This document shows positions 8,698-16,124 of a stretch of 64,000 nt of DNA, one piece after another; positions within the stretch are counted from its first letter, which is position 1; each line of letters begins with the position of its first letter. The DNA comes from Pseudomonas triclosanedens (lineage in GTDB: Bacteria; Pseudomonadota; Gammaproteobacteria; Pseudomonadales; Pseudomonadaceae). Position numbers and translations under genes: made by a program. Where the stretch lies: assembly GCF_026686735.1 (NCBI RefSeq), contig NZ_CP113432.1:5259001-5323000 (forward strand). Reading direction: 5' to 3'. The notes beneath the pieces are model-generated. The model was not told where the DNA came from, did no database searches, and worked only from the letters and a program-made list of their open reading frames with translations.

Positions 8698-9055
8698 GGG
8701 GCCGATTAGGATTCGACGCCGGTAACAAAACTCGAGGGGCATGCCGAGTAGGTGACAGTTCTCGTAAATCAGCTGCCACAACTTTATAGTTGCCAACGAC
8801 GACAACTACGCCCTAGCAGCCTAAGTGCCGCTAGCAGACCCTAGGGGATGCCTGTAAACCCGAAGATTAGGTCTGTCATATAGAACAGGATCGCCGCCAA
8901 GTTCGCTGTAGACGTAACGGCTAAAACTCATACAGCTCGCTCCAAGCGCCCTGCCACTCGGGCCGCGCGGAGTTAACTCAATAGAGATGGCTAAGCATGT
9001 AGAACCGACAGCGGAGAACTGGCGGACGGGGGTTCAAATCCCCCCGGCTCCACCA
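8698..9055 (+). ncRNA. ssrA: transfer-messenger RNA (tmRNA)
   Basis: A 358-nt tmRNA that rescues stalled ribosomes and tags their products for proteolysis. The 5' end GGGGCCGATTAGGATTCGAC and the 3' end with T-arm GGTTCAAATCC and GGCTCCACCA form the tRNA-like domain. The resume codon begins at 8792 and the reading frame 8792-8824 encodes ANDDNYALAA followed by TAA, the P. aeruginosa-type degradation tag. The 3' end of ssrA is a common integration site for genomic islands, and an atypical stretch follows here. Confidence 0.97.
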
Positions 9056-9068
9056 AACGCAAAAGATA

Positions 9069-9107
9069 AGCCCCTGATTTTCCTAGTGAAATTCAGGGGC
9101 TTTTTCT
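9069..9107 (+). terminator. terminator of ssrA
   Basis: AGCCCCTGA (9069-9077) pairs with TCAGGGGCT (9093-9101) and is followed by TTTTCTTTC, a standard intrinsic terminator 14 bases after the tmRNA CCA. Confidence 0.8.
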
Positions 9108-9196
9108 TTCTTGAGTAGTGCCTTATCGCAAGACTGGTATACCCGGGGCCTTCGGCACAACGCCCCGCTCTGCTCGGGACGTTATGCGGCAAATCG

Positions 9197-9655
9197 TCAG
9201 CGAGAAGCTGTGCCACCAGCGGCCGCAGGCTGTCTGTTGGTCACGCGGGTGAAGGTTTTGTTCTGGCCGCAGAACTGGATCACCATGCTGTTTTCGTCGG
9301 TGATCTTGGCCACGAAGTTGTTCGCGTAGAAGTTGCCGCCCCAAACGAGCACTTGCCCCTTCGGTTCCAGTTTTATATCTCGGAACAACTGGGAACCGGC
9401 GACGTTGTAGCGCAAAAGGCCCTTACGCCCCCCGCTCACCACATTGTTCTCAACTGTTCCGTACATGAAACCTTGGCGCGTGCTGTCGTCATGCAGAACG
9501 ATGGTCATATCCTGACGCTCTACCGACGATGTAGGACAGTCCAGGTTGCCCTTCCAGGTACCTTCCATCGGCACGTCCGGCAATCCCAGGGAAGAGCCAA
9601 TGGCGGAGCATCCGCCCATAGCGAGCAATGCGCCGACGATCACGATGCGTTTCAT
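9197..9655 (-). CDS. predicted lipoprotein, unknown function
   Basis: A 152-residue protein starting at the ATG ending at 9655 with GGAG five bases upstream. Residues 1-16 form a lipoprotein-like signal ending MGGC, a slightly irregular lipobox with C16. The mature part looks like a small beta-rich domain (EGTWKGNLDCP, GFMYGTVENNV, KGQVLVWGGNFYANNF) with two further cysteines. An upstream in-frame start giving about 199 residues is possible but lacks a ribosome site and would bury the signal peptide. I do not recognise the family. It is the first gene after ssrA and is oriented towards it. Confidence 0.65.
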   Translation of the reverse strand: MKRIVIVGALLAMGGCSAIGSSLGLPDVPMEGTWKGNLDCPTSSVERQDMTIVLHDDSTRQGFMYGTVENNVVSGGRKGLLRYNVAGSQLFRDIKLEPKGQVLVWGGNFYANNFVAKITDENSMVIQFCGQNKTFTRVTNRQPAAAGGTASR

Positions 9656-9746
9656 GCGAACTCCATTTTTCTTGTGTGATAGCCCATTCCGGCGGGCAAT
9701 TGCCGCCGGCAGGGAAGGATGATCAGCCGAAGCCGAATGGAACGAA

Positions 9747-10037
9747 TCAGATGCCGAGTGCCGGCATGACACCACGGGCGAATACTTTGCCGGCATCGGC
9801 GCCGCTCACAACCATGTCGTAATAGATGCACTGTTTCCGCTCAGTACGAATGAACAGACGTACTTGAGCATCGATATGCGGACCAAGATCCTGCCCTTTC
9901 TTCAACCCGGTCATTAAATGAACAGATTCGCTGCCCCAGAAGTCTTCACATGGCTCATTAGTCTTGGTGCCAACGAAGGAGCCGAGGAAGTAAAGAGCAA
10001 CGGATAGAGAAAACCAGACACTTGAGTGGTTTGGCTC
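9747..10037 (-). pseudogene. start-less reading frame with one membrane helix, probable 5'-truncated gene
   Basis: An open frame of 96 codons ends at the TGA at 9747-9749. It reads as a real protein: a hydrophobic helix (VWFSLSVALYFLGSFVG) followed by a polar domain (TKTNEPCEDFW, HLMTGLKKGQDLG, CIYYDMVVSGADAG). In the intact part the only ATG lies after the membrane helix, no ATG or GTG precedes the helix, and an in-frame TGA lies immediately upstream. A neighbouring frame is open further upstream (near 10090-10040), so a frameshift or deletion at the 5' end is likely. The domain is unknown. It may be a remnant of a lipoprotein or inner-membrane protein. Confidence 0.45.
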
Positions 10038-10353
10038 TCACATACAGCGATATGCAAACTCCCGTCGTGCACTCTTTGCAATATGCCAAATTGACATCAT
10101 TCAGGTCAACAGGAACTATCGAACTGCGGAAAAATCATTGAATGCTCTGGGGAGAAAGGCAGTGAGAGCGAACAAAAAATAAGCAAAATCCATTTCCTGT
10201 GGATGGTTTCACGGGACTGGCTTTCGCTCCCACTGTCTATAGCATTAGGCTCTTCCAAGGCAGGGCCTTACACCGAAAGGTCACACCATCATAAATTCGT
10301 TCCTGGGTGAAGCCACTCCCGGTCTTATTACCGGCAATGTATTCAATGCATAG
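10038..10353. other. non-coding stretch inside the ssrA-proximal islet
   Basis: About 316 bases, visibly richer in A and T than the chromosome around it, with no convincing reading frame, RNA or repeat. A short open stretch on the minus strand (about 10130-10040) reads VPVDLNDVNLAYCKECTTG and may be the lost 5' part of the frame at 9747-10037. Confidence 0.4.
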
Positions 10354-10675
10354 TCATATCTTGTATTTCTGATATCCAGCAACCTGCTGAAAGGAATGAA
10401 GTTCGAATGCCGAGCCCTCAAACCCATCACCATGCATGATGTTCTTGTATTCACAGTTATTACTACGACTGTGATGATAGTGCGGCCGCCAAACAGACTC
10501 CCCTGCCACAGGAAAGCCTTGGAATAAGCCTGGCACTGCCCTTTCCAGTCCTTGTCTCCCGGGCGTGGTCGTACTCGCCAAACCCCAGGATCTGACCTTG
10601 CGCCGAAGGCTCTATGGGCGTCCCGGAAACCTGGCGGGCGGCAGCTTTGCACAGTCCCTGTTTCGCCCCATGCAC
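10354..10675 (-). pseudogene. frameshifted remnant of a small unidentified protein
   Basis: The minus strand reads as one protein only if two frame changes are allowed. Segment one is GLCKAAARQVSGTP through ILGFGEYDHA (about 10675-10563). Segment two, in another frame, is GDKDWKGQCQAYSKAFLWQG (about 10560-10500). Segment three, in the third frame, runs from YHHSRSNNCEYKN to VAGYQKYKI and the TGA at 10354-10356. Segment two has GC-rich third positions, as real genes do here, which its alternative frames lack. I infer two indels in a decayed gene. The family is unknown and the 5' end is uncertain. Confidence 0.4.
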
Positions 10676-10823
10676 AGTATCACCGCCGTCATCTGCTGCA
10701 GCGTGACAGTGAAATAGTGTTGCTATAGGATGCCGCGCGGACGTGGCCAATGGCCACTTCCGCGCCTGACGCAGCCTCAGGAAAGAGGCCGGGCACCTAA
10801 TAAAACAGCCAAGGAACAGATTG

Positions 10824-11795
10824 ATGCACAAGAAGTACGTTCTGGCCGGAATGATCACCGCAGCACTGCTCTCTGGCTGCAATGGCGAGGATAAGCCCGC
10901 CGCAGCCCAACCAGCCCAGTCGAGCGCCTCCCAGGCGCCCAGCAAGCCCATGACGGAGGCGGAAATTGCCGCCGAGAAGAGGCGCCGCGTCTTCAACCCC
11001 ACGCCTGAAGAAAGGGCCCAGGATGCAGCAGAGGAAGCGGCAAGGCACGCAGACGATTCGGTAACCGTTACCTTGGCGGATGCCGGGAAGAACGAGGACT
11101 TCGGCAGCTATCTGGAGATTGACAACGGCCTGGACATGGCGCTGCTCTACAACAGCCTCACGGAGTCGCCGGCAAGCCCTTCGGCGATCCTCGAAACGAA
11201 CTCTGGCTGGACGCTCTTCAGCTACGACGACAAGAAGCTGACTGATCTCCTGCACAAGTATGGAAACGCCCGCGACAGCTTCGACAAGAGAGATATTGCT
11301 GCCAAGATCGAGCCCCTCATTATTGCTCGTGAGGACTCCCTGAAGAAAAACCGCTTCGTGAAGATTGATCTTGGTTCAAGAACCGATCTGTCCAAGTATG
11401 ACTTCGACAGAAAAGGCTTTGCCAATAATCATAGTCTTTTCCAAGTACCTGACAAGTCTCAGATGACCGAGAGACAAAAGTACCTTTACGGCGATATACC
11501 GCTTCTTCGACCTACCATCAGCTTTAGCGACGTGTCCAATTACAATATGGGCGTAACCAACGGGAAAGAGTTCCAGTTCCTCCCTATCGAAGATGAGCAA
11601 GTTGCTCGAAAGCTTGAGAAATATGTAGCCGAGCGCAAGCAGTACAGCATTACCATCTATGGTGTAGTAAACGAACTAAGACAAGGCAAGCTCAAGAAGA
11701 CCGAGCCTCAGCGCACTATGTATATGACTGTTCAGAAGATGGTCATCTGGGATACAAACGACCCCAAAGTGGTACTTGCAACCATCGGTGGTTGA
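10824..11795 (+). CDS. predicted lipoprotein, unknown function
   Basis: A 323-residue protein with a clean lipobox (LLSGC, C19). A low-complexity linker rich in Ala, Pro and Gln (about 24-50) follows, then a charged helical segment (EAEIAAEKRRRVF, EERAQDAAEEAARHA), then a globular domain from about 75 with many Lys, Asp and Tyr. ATG 10824 is chosen over the adjacent TTG because AAGGAA (10811-10816) is spaced seven bases from it. The last two thirds of the gene use visibly more A/T-ending codons than the flanking chromosome, consistent with acquisition by transfer. It is probably an outer-membrane or periplasmic lipoprotein; the function is unknown. Confidence 0.72.
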   Translation: MHKKYVLAGMITAALLSGCNGEDKPAAAQPAQSSASQAPSKPMTEAEIAAEKRRRVFNPTPEERAQDAAEEAARHADDSVTVTLADAGKNEDFGSYLEIDNGLDMALLYNSLTESPASPSAILETNSGWTLFSYDDKKLTDLLHKYGNARDSFDKRDIAAKIEPLIIAREDSLKKNRFVKIDLGSRTDLSKYDFDRKGFANNHSLFQVPDKSQMTERQKYLYGDIPLLRPTISFSDVSNYNMGVTNGKEFQFLPIEDEQVARKLEKYVAERKQYSITIYGVVNELRQGKLKKTEPQRTMYMTVQKMVIWDTNDPKVVLATIGG

Positions 11796-11922
11796 ATGGG
11801 GATGGTGGTTAGACACGGGAACTACCGTTTCCGCTGACCAATGAATCAAGTGTTCCGTGGGATAACCTCCTGAAGAACACGCAGAGATCCTGAAACATCG
11901 TCCGTCCGCCGCCCTAACGAAA

Positions 11923-11958
11923 AAGGCGCTGAGCAGTTACGCTCAGCGCCTTTTTTCT
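11923..11958. terminator. bidirectional terminator
   Basis: A perfect 12-bp stem (AAGGCGCTGAGC 11923-11934 with GCTCAGCGCCTT 11941-11952) has T runs on the plus side and A runs on the other. It can end both the lipoprotein gene from the left and the minus-strand gene from the right. Confidence 0.85.
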
Positions 11959-11971
11959 TTCCCGCATTCAC

Positions 11972-12274
11972 CTACAGCGTCAGGAACCCCAGCCTCGGAA
12001 TCAGCGGCTCGCTGCCATGCTCCGCCACCAGCTCGGAACAGGGTTTGCGCAATCGCAGCCGCTCGGCGTTGCACAGCAGCGGGCCATCTTCATCCCTGGC
12101 ACCGAAAGGGTCGTCGATCAGGACGCCCTTGATCAGCCCCTGGCGGAACAACTCGCGGATGATCAGCAGGTTGGTCTCGGGGTGCCCACTCAGGTCGTTC
12201 ACGGATTTGAAGTCGGTTTCCGAGAGCTGGCTGAGCACGGCGGTCAGCTGGGCCTGGGAGGGTTTTCGACTCAT
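11972..12274 (-). CDS. hypothetical protein
   Basis: A 100-residue soluble protein without signal or membrane segments. Its first half (LTAVLSQLSETDFKSVNDLS, NLLIIRELFRQGLIKGVLID) looks like a small helical, possibly winged-helix fold; the C-terminal half is charged. GGAG lies seven bases before the start. It is transcribed towards the shared terminator at 11923-11958. I do not recognise the family, and a DNA-binding role would be speculation. Confidence 0.65.
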   Translation of the reverse strand: MSRKPSQAQLTAVLSQLSETDFKSVNDLSGHPETNLLIIRELFRQGLIKGVLIDDPFGARDEDGPLLCNAERLRLRKPCSELVAEHGSEPLIPRLGFLTL

Positions 12275-12387
12275 GGTGAACTCCGGGAAAGCGGGTGATG
12301 CAGTGGACTATGCGATGCGGAATGTTAACGTCGGATTAGCACAGGCGCAGGCCGACCTAAGTAGGTCGGCCGTACGAATTACCTGAT

Positions 12388-13059
12388 TCAGTCGAGCGAA
12401 ACGCCCAGTTCCAGGCGCGCGAGGCGTTCTTCGAGGGCGGCGATGCGGGCTTCCAGCTCAACCAGGCGACTCTCGTCATGCCCGCCGCTCTCGCTGCGCT
12501 CGCCGGATGCGCGGCTGCCGCTGGCGGCAATAGCGGCTTCGCGGTCTTCCTCGTTGCCCAGCAGGTGCATATAGCGGTCTTCACGCTGGCCGGGCAGGCG
12601 CTCCAGCAGCACGGCCATGCCGCGCGCGGATAGACGCTCAAGCTGGTGGCGGACTTCTTCGGTGTCGTCGAAGTCGTGCATACGCTGGCTGCGGGTGAGC
12701 AGCTCGTTGAGGGTTTGCGGGCCGCGCAGGAACAACAGGCCGAGCAGGATGACCTGCGGTTTGACCAGTTCCAGTGCCTTGTCCAGGCGCTGCTCCCAGC
12801 GATCGGCACGGCTGCCCATGACCAGGCGGGTCATCTCGCGGCCTTCGAGGTGGCGCAGGCTCTGGCCGACCTGGCCCGGAGTGAGGTTCATCACCGGATC
12901 GCGGCTGGTCTTCTGGTTACAGGCGGTGACCAGCGCGTTGAGGGTGAGCGGATAGGTTTCCGGAGTGGTGACCTGCTTTTCGATCAGGCATCCGAGGACG
13001 CGTACATCGACCGCGCTCAGCGGTTCGAAGTCGGAAAGGGTATCGAGCGTCTGGCTCAT
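12388..13059 (-). CDS. yceH: YceH/UPF0502 family protein
   Basis: A 223-residue cytoplasmic protein matching the UPF0502 (YceH) family. The characteristic start is [16 protein letters not shown], followed by [19 protein letters not shown] and tandem winged-helix domains to about residue 165. A C-terminal coiled coil ([21 protein letters not shown]) follows. The molecular function of the family is not established; the two winged helices suggest a nucleic-acid or protein-interaction role. It stands alone between two short intergenic gaps. Confidence 0.85.
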   Translation of the reverse strand: MSQTLDTLSDFEPLSAVDVRVLGCLIEKQVTTPETYPLTLNALVTACNQKTSRDPVMNLTPGQVGQSLRHLEGREMTRLVMGSRADRWEQRLDKALELVKPQVILLGLLFLRGPQTLNELLTRSQRMHDFDDTEEVRHQLERLSARGMAVLLERLPGQREDRYMHLLGNEEDREAAIAASGSRASGERSESGGHDESRLVELEARIAALEERLARLELGVSLD

Positions 13060-13135
13060 GGCGGCATCCGTCAGCGAAGGAACCGCACTAGCCTAGCCTG
13101 TCGAGCGTCTTTTGGGCAGGTCTGGAACGGTGGTC

Positions 13136-13560
13136 TCAGGCCGCACCGGCAAGACGCCGGTTCAGCGGACGCTCGATGACGCTCCAGTGGGAGAAGGATT
13201 CCGCCAGCTCCGCGACGCGCTCCTGCCCTTCTCGCCCCAGACTGCGACGGGCCAGGTCGCCGGCGATCCAGTTGGCGGTGTCGGCCGCCAACACGCGCCC
13301 CTCGCCGTTGACCACCAGCGCCCAGTTGCCCATCTGCATCAGGCTCTGCGCAGCAGCACGGCTTCGAACTCGTGCAGCGCGATGTCCGCGCCGGCAACGC
13401 CGATGAAACGACCGTCCACCTGGATTGGCACGAAGAACACGAGGATGTACAGGTCGGTGCCGTAGAGGTCGACAGAAGGTCCGACTACCGACGGCCTCCC
13501 GGTGCTGCGCGGGCGGGCGAACCAGGGCATGAACTCCTGTTCACACGGACGTTGCGGCGA
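13136..13560 (-). pseudogene. frameshifted Cache-domain protein remnant
   Basis: Two minus-strand frames join into one sensor-type domain. Upstream: CEQEFMPWFARP, then DLYGTDLYILVFFVPI, QVDGRFIGVAGADIALHEFE, ending at a TGA at 13339-13341. Downstream, in the next frame: MQMGNWALVVNGEGRVLAAD, then TANWIAGDLARRSLG to the stop at 13136. The GVAGADIAL motif and NGEGRVLAAD strand are typical of PDC/Cache domains in extracytoplasmic sensors. A one-base shift around 13340-13350 splits it, and the N-terminal part is missing before about 13560. It faces away from the aldehyde dehydrogenase gene and may once have been part of its control. Confidence 0.6.
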
Positions 13561-13602
13561 AGCGCACCCACACGCAACGCGTGCTGTAGCGGAGCCTCGG
13601 CC

Positions 13603-13626
13603 TAAAAATATGCACCCATATTTTTA
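13603..13626. promoter_or_regulatory. perfect AT-rich palindrome upstream of the aldehyde dehydrogenase gene
   Basis: TAAAAATATG (13603-13612) and CATATTTTTA (13617-13626) are perfect inverted repeats around a 4-base centre. The site lies between the Cache remnant and the aldehyde dehydrogenase gene, about 170 bp before the latter's start, in an AT-rich stretch. It could be a dimeric regulator's operator or a weak hairpin terminator. Confidence 0.4.
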
Positions 13627-13797
13627 AATCGCTTTTCAGACTTTCAACAAGGTTTTTTTGCGCATTTAGACCGCCCAAACCACTTTCATAAGACTCTATT
13701 GGCATCGGGTCAATCATAAGATATGTTTTTATATGTATTAGCCAAGGCGGCCTATTGCCGTCTCGCCAACAACAGCAATAACGAGGAGCCGATACGC

Positions 13798-15291
13798 ATG
13801 AGCCAGCCAACCCGTGCCGAGTGGGAAGCCCGCGCCAAGGGTCTGAAAATCGAAGGCCGCGCCTTCATCCAGGGCGAATATCTCGCCGCCGTTTCTGGCG
13901 ACACCTTCGAGTGCATCAGCCCGGTGGACGGCCGCCTGCTGGCCAAGGTCGCCAGTTGCGATGCCGCCGACGCGGAGCGCGCCGTACAGAGCGCCCGCGC
14001 TGCGTTCGAATCTGGCGTCTGGTCGCGTCAGGCGCCGGCCGCCCGCAAGGCTGTGCTGATCCGCTTCGCCGAGCTGCTGGAGGAACACGCCGAGGAGCTG
14101 GCGCTGCTGGAAACCCTCGACATGGGCAAACCCATCGGCGACTCGCTGAACGTCGACCTGCCCGGCTCCGCCGACAGCATTCGCTGGAGCGGTGAGGCCA
14201 TCGACAAGGTCTACGACGAAGTGGCCGCCACCTCTCATGACCAGCTCGGCCTGGTCACCCGCGAGCCGGTCGGCGTGGTCGCCGCCATCGTGCCGTGGAA
14301 CTTCCCGCTGATGATGGCGAGCTGGAAGCTGGGCCCGGCCCTGGCAACCGGCAACTCGGTGATCCTCAAGCCCTCCGAGCGCTCGCCACTCACCGCTATC
14401 CGCATCGCCCAGCTTGCCCTGGATGCAGGCCTGCCGGCCGGTGTGCTGAACGTGCTGCCGGGCTACGGCCACACCGTCGGCAAGGCGCTGGCGCTACACA
14501 TGGATGTGGACACCGTGGTGTTCACCGGCTCGACCAAGATCGCCAAGCAACTGCTGGTGTACTCGGGCGAATCGAACATGAAACGCGTCTGGCTAGAGGC
14601 TGGTGGCAAGAGCCCGAACATCGTCTTCGACGATGCGCCAGACCTGCAGGCCGCTGCCGAATCCGCCGCCGCGGCGATCGCCTTCAACCAGGGCGAGGTA
14701 TGCACCGCCGGCTCGCGCCTGCTGGTGCAAAAGTCGATCAAGGCGAAATTCCTGCCGCTGGTGGTCGAGGCGCTCAAGGGCTGGAAGGCCGGCCACCCGC
14801 TGGACCCGGAAACCAACGTCGGCGCGCTGGTGGACGGCCGCCAACTGGAGCAGGTGCTGGGCTACATCCAGGCCGGCCAGGACGAGGGCGCGAAGATTCT
14901 CACCGGCGGCAAGCGCGTGCTGGAGGAAACCGGTGGCACCTACGTCGAGCCGACCCTGTTCGACGGCGTGAGCAACGCGATGAAGATCGCCCGCGAGGAA
15001 ATCTTCGGCCCGGTGCTCTCGGTCATCGAGTTCGAAGACGCCGAGGAAGCCATCCGCATCGCCAACGACACCCAGTACGGGCTGGCCGCGGCGGTGTGGA
15101 CCCGCGACATCTCCAAAGCCCACCTCACCGCCCGCGCCCTGCGTGCCGGCAGCGTATGGGTGAACATGTACGACGGCGGCGACATGACCGCGCCCTTCGG
15201 CGGCTTCAAGCAGTCGGGCAACGGCCGCGACAAGTCGCTGCACGCGTTCGACAAGTACACCGAGCTGAAGGCCACCTGGATCAAGCTGTAA
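13798..15291 (+). CDS. NAD(P)+-dependent aldehyde dehydrogenase, KauB/PuuC-like
   Basis: A 497-residue aldehyde dehydrogenase with catalytic C302 (GEVCTAGSRL), general base E267 (WLEAGGKSPN) and the cofactor motif VFTGSTKIAKQ. Its length, the N-terminal IEGRAFIQGEY and the end GGFKQSGNGRDKSLHA...KATWIKL match KauB/PuuC enzymes. Those oxidise guanidinobutyraldehyde, gamma-glutamyl-gamma-aminobutyraldehyde or other aminoaldehydes to acids during polyamine and arginine catabolism. ATG 13798 follows CGAGGAG; an in-frame ATG 75 bases earlier is rejected because the family starts here. Substrate choice is inferred. No polyamine genes adjoin, although a Pot-like importer cluster begins about 7.5 kb away. 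Confidence 0.85.
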   Translation: MSQPTRAEWEARAKGLKIEGRAFIQGEYLAAVSGDTFECISPVDGRLLAKVASCDAADAERAVQSARAAFESGVWSRQAPAARKAVLIRFAELLEEHAEELALLETLDMGKPIGDSLNVDLPGSADSIRWSGEAIDKVYDEVAATSHDQLGLVTREPVGVVAAIVPWNFPLMMASWKLGPALATGNSVILKPSERSPLTAIRIAQLALDAGLPAGVLNVLPGYGHTVGKALALHMDVDTVVFTGSTKIAKQLLVYSGESNMKRVWLEAGGKSPNIVFDDAPDLQAAAESAAAAIAFNQGEVCTAGSRLLVQKSIKAKFLPLVVEALKGWKAGHPLDPETNVGALVDGRQLEQVLGYIQAGQDEGAKILTGGKRVLEETGGTYVEPTLFDGVSNAMKIAREEIFGPVLSVIEFEDAEEAIRIANDTQYGLAAAVWTRDISKAHLTARALRAGSVWVNMYDGGDMTAPFGGFKQSGNGRDKSLHAFDKYTELKATWIKL

Positions 15292-15375
15292 GCGACCACA
15301 AGTTCTGAGGTTTGCAAAAAACAACGGACCGCGACGCCTGGAAACTGCATCAGAAGTGATGGCGTGAGCGACACG

Positions 15376-15405
15376 AAAACGCCCGGCGATTGCCGGGCGT
15401 TTTTC
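15376..15405. terminator. bidirectional terminator
   Basis: AAAACGCCCGGC (15376-15387) pairs perfectly with GCCGGGCGTTTT (15392-15403) around a 4-base loop. It separates the convergent aldehyde dehydrogenase and flavin reductase genes. Confidence 0.85.
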
Positions 15406-15424
15406 ATTGTGTGCGGGGCGTTAT

Positions 15425-16099
15425 CTACGGAACGAGCTCCTCGCTGCCCACCCAGCGCCGCTCCCCTGCTCCCGGCGCTTGCATCCACTGCTGTAGCGAG
15501 CGCGTCGGCAGATCGAAGTACTCCCGCGTGCGCGCATAGCCGTGGCCGCCCATGCGGCCAATGGCATCGAGGCCAAGTTGGTCGATGTACAGAGTCGCGG
15601 GGTCGATCAGGTCGTCGCGCACATGGGCCATCAATACTTCGCCCAGGATGATTTCCCGCGACTGACCAATGGACAACGCCATCATCCGCCGACACTCCAG
15701 CGCGACCGGCGCCTCGCCAATGCGCGGGCAGCCGACGCGAGTGCCGGGTATGGCGGTGAGGCCGGCGGCGACCAGTTCGTCGAAGCCCGGCTCGAACGGC
15801 ACGGCGCAGACGTTCATCGCCTCCACCAGCGCGTCGGAGACGATGTTCACGGTGAACTCCTGGTTGTGCCGAATGTTCAGTGTGGTGTCCTTGGGGCTCA
15901 GGTCGCTGTAGTTCTCCACGCCCAGGGCGAGGATCGGCGGGTCAGCGGACAGAGCATTGAAGAAGCTGAAGGGTGCAGCGTTGGCGCGGCCCTCTGAATC
16001 GATGGTGGTGACCAAGGCAATCGGCCGGGGCACCACGCTACCGATGAGGATCTTGTATTTCTCGCGGGCGGACAGCCGCTGGAAATCGAAGCTGATCAT
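15425..16099 (-). CDS. flavin reductase-like, FMN-binding protein
   Basis: A 224-residue protein of the DIM6/NTAB-like flavin reductase family, with a split-barrel FMN fold (PRPIALVTTIDSEGRANAAPFSFFN, KDTTLNIRHNQEFTVNIV, EAMNVCAVPFEPGFDE). Members supply reduced flavin to a monooxygenase or are flavoenzymes themselves. AAGGA precedes the start at 16099. It lies 25 bp after the amidohydrolase gene on the same strand, so it is probably the last gene of the transporter/deaminase operon. No partner flavin monooxygenase is present in that cluster, so it may serve a distant one or act alone. Confidence 0.82.
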   Translation of the reverse strand: MISFDFQRLSAREKYKILIGSVVPRPIALVTTIDSEGRANAAPFSFFNALSADPPILALGVENYSDLSPKDTTLNIRHNQEFTVNIVSDALVEAMNVCAVPFEPGFDELVAAGLTAIPGTRVGCPRIGEAPVALECRRMMALSIGQSREIILGEVLMAHVRDDLIDPATLYIDQLGLDAIGRMGGHGYARTREYFDLPTRSLQQWMQAPGAGERRWVGSEELVP

Positions 16100-16124
16100 G
16101 GGGTAGTCCTTCAGGGCTGGTCGG

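Noticed and set aside
9035..9055. Duplicated ssrA 3' end as an attachment-site repeat
   Set aside because: I looked for a second copy of the T-arm/acceptor sequence between 9100 and 13200 and did not see one, so no att pair is claimed.
10463..11002. 179-codon minus-strand frame overlapping the lipoprotein gene at 10824
   Set aside because: Its first half is antisense to the convincing lipoprotein start and signal peptide. Only its 3' part carries coding-like sequence, which is better explained as one segment of the decayed gene at 10354-10675.
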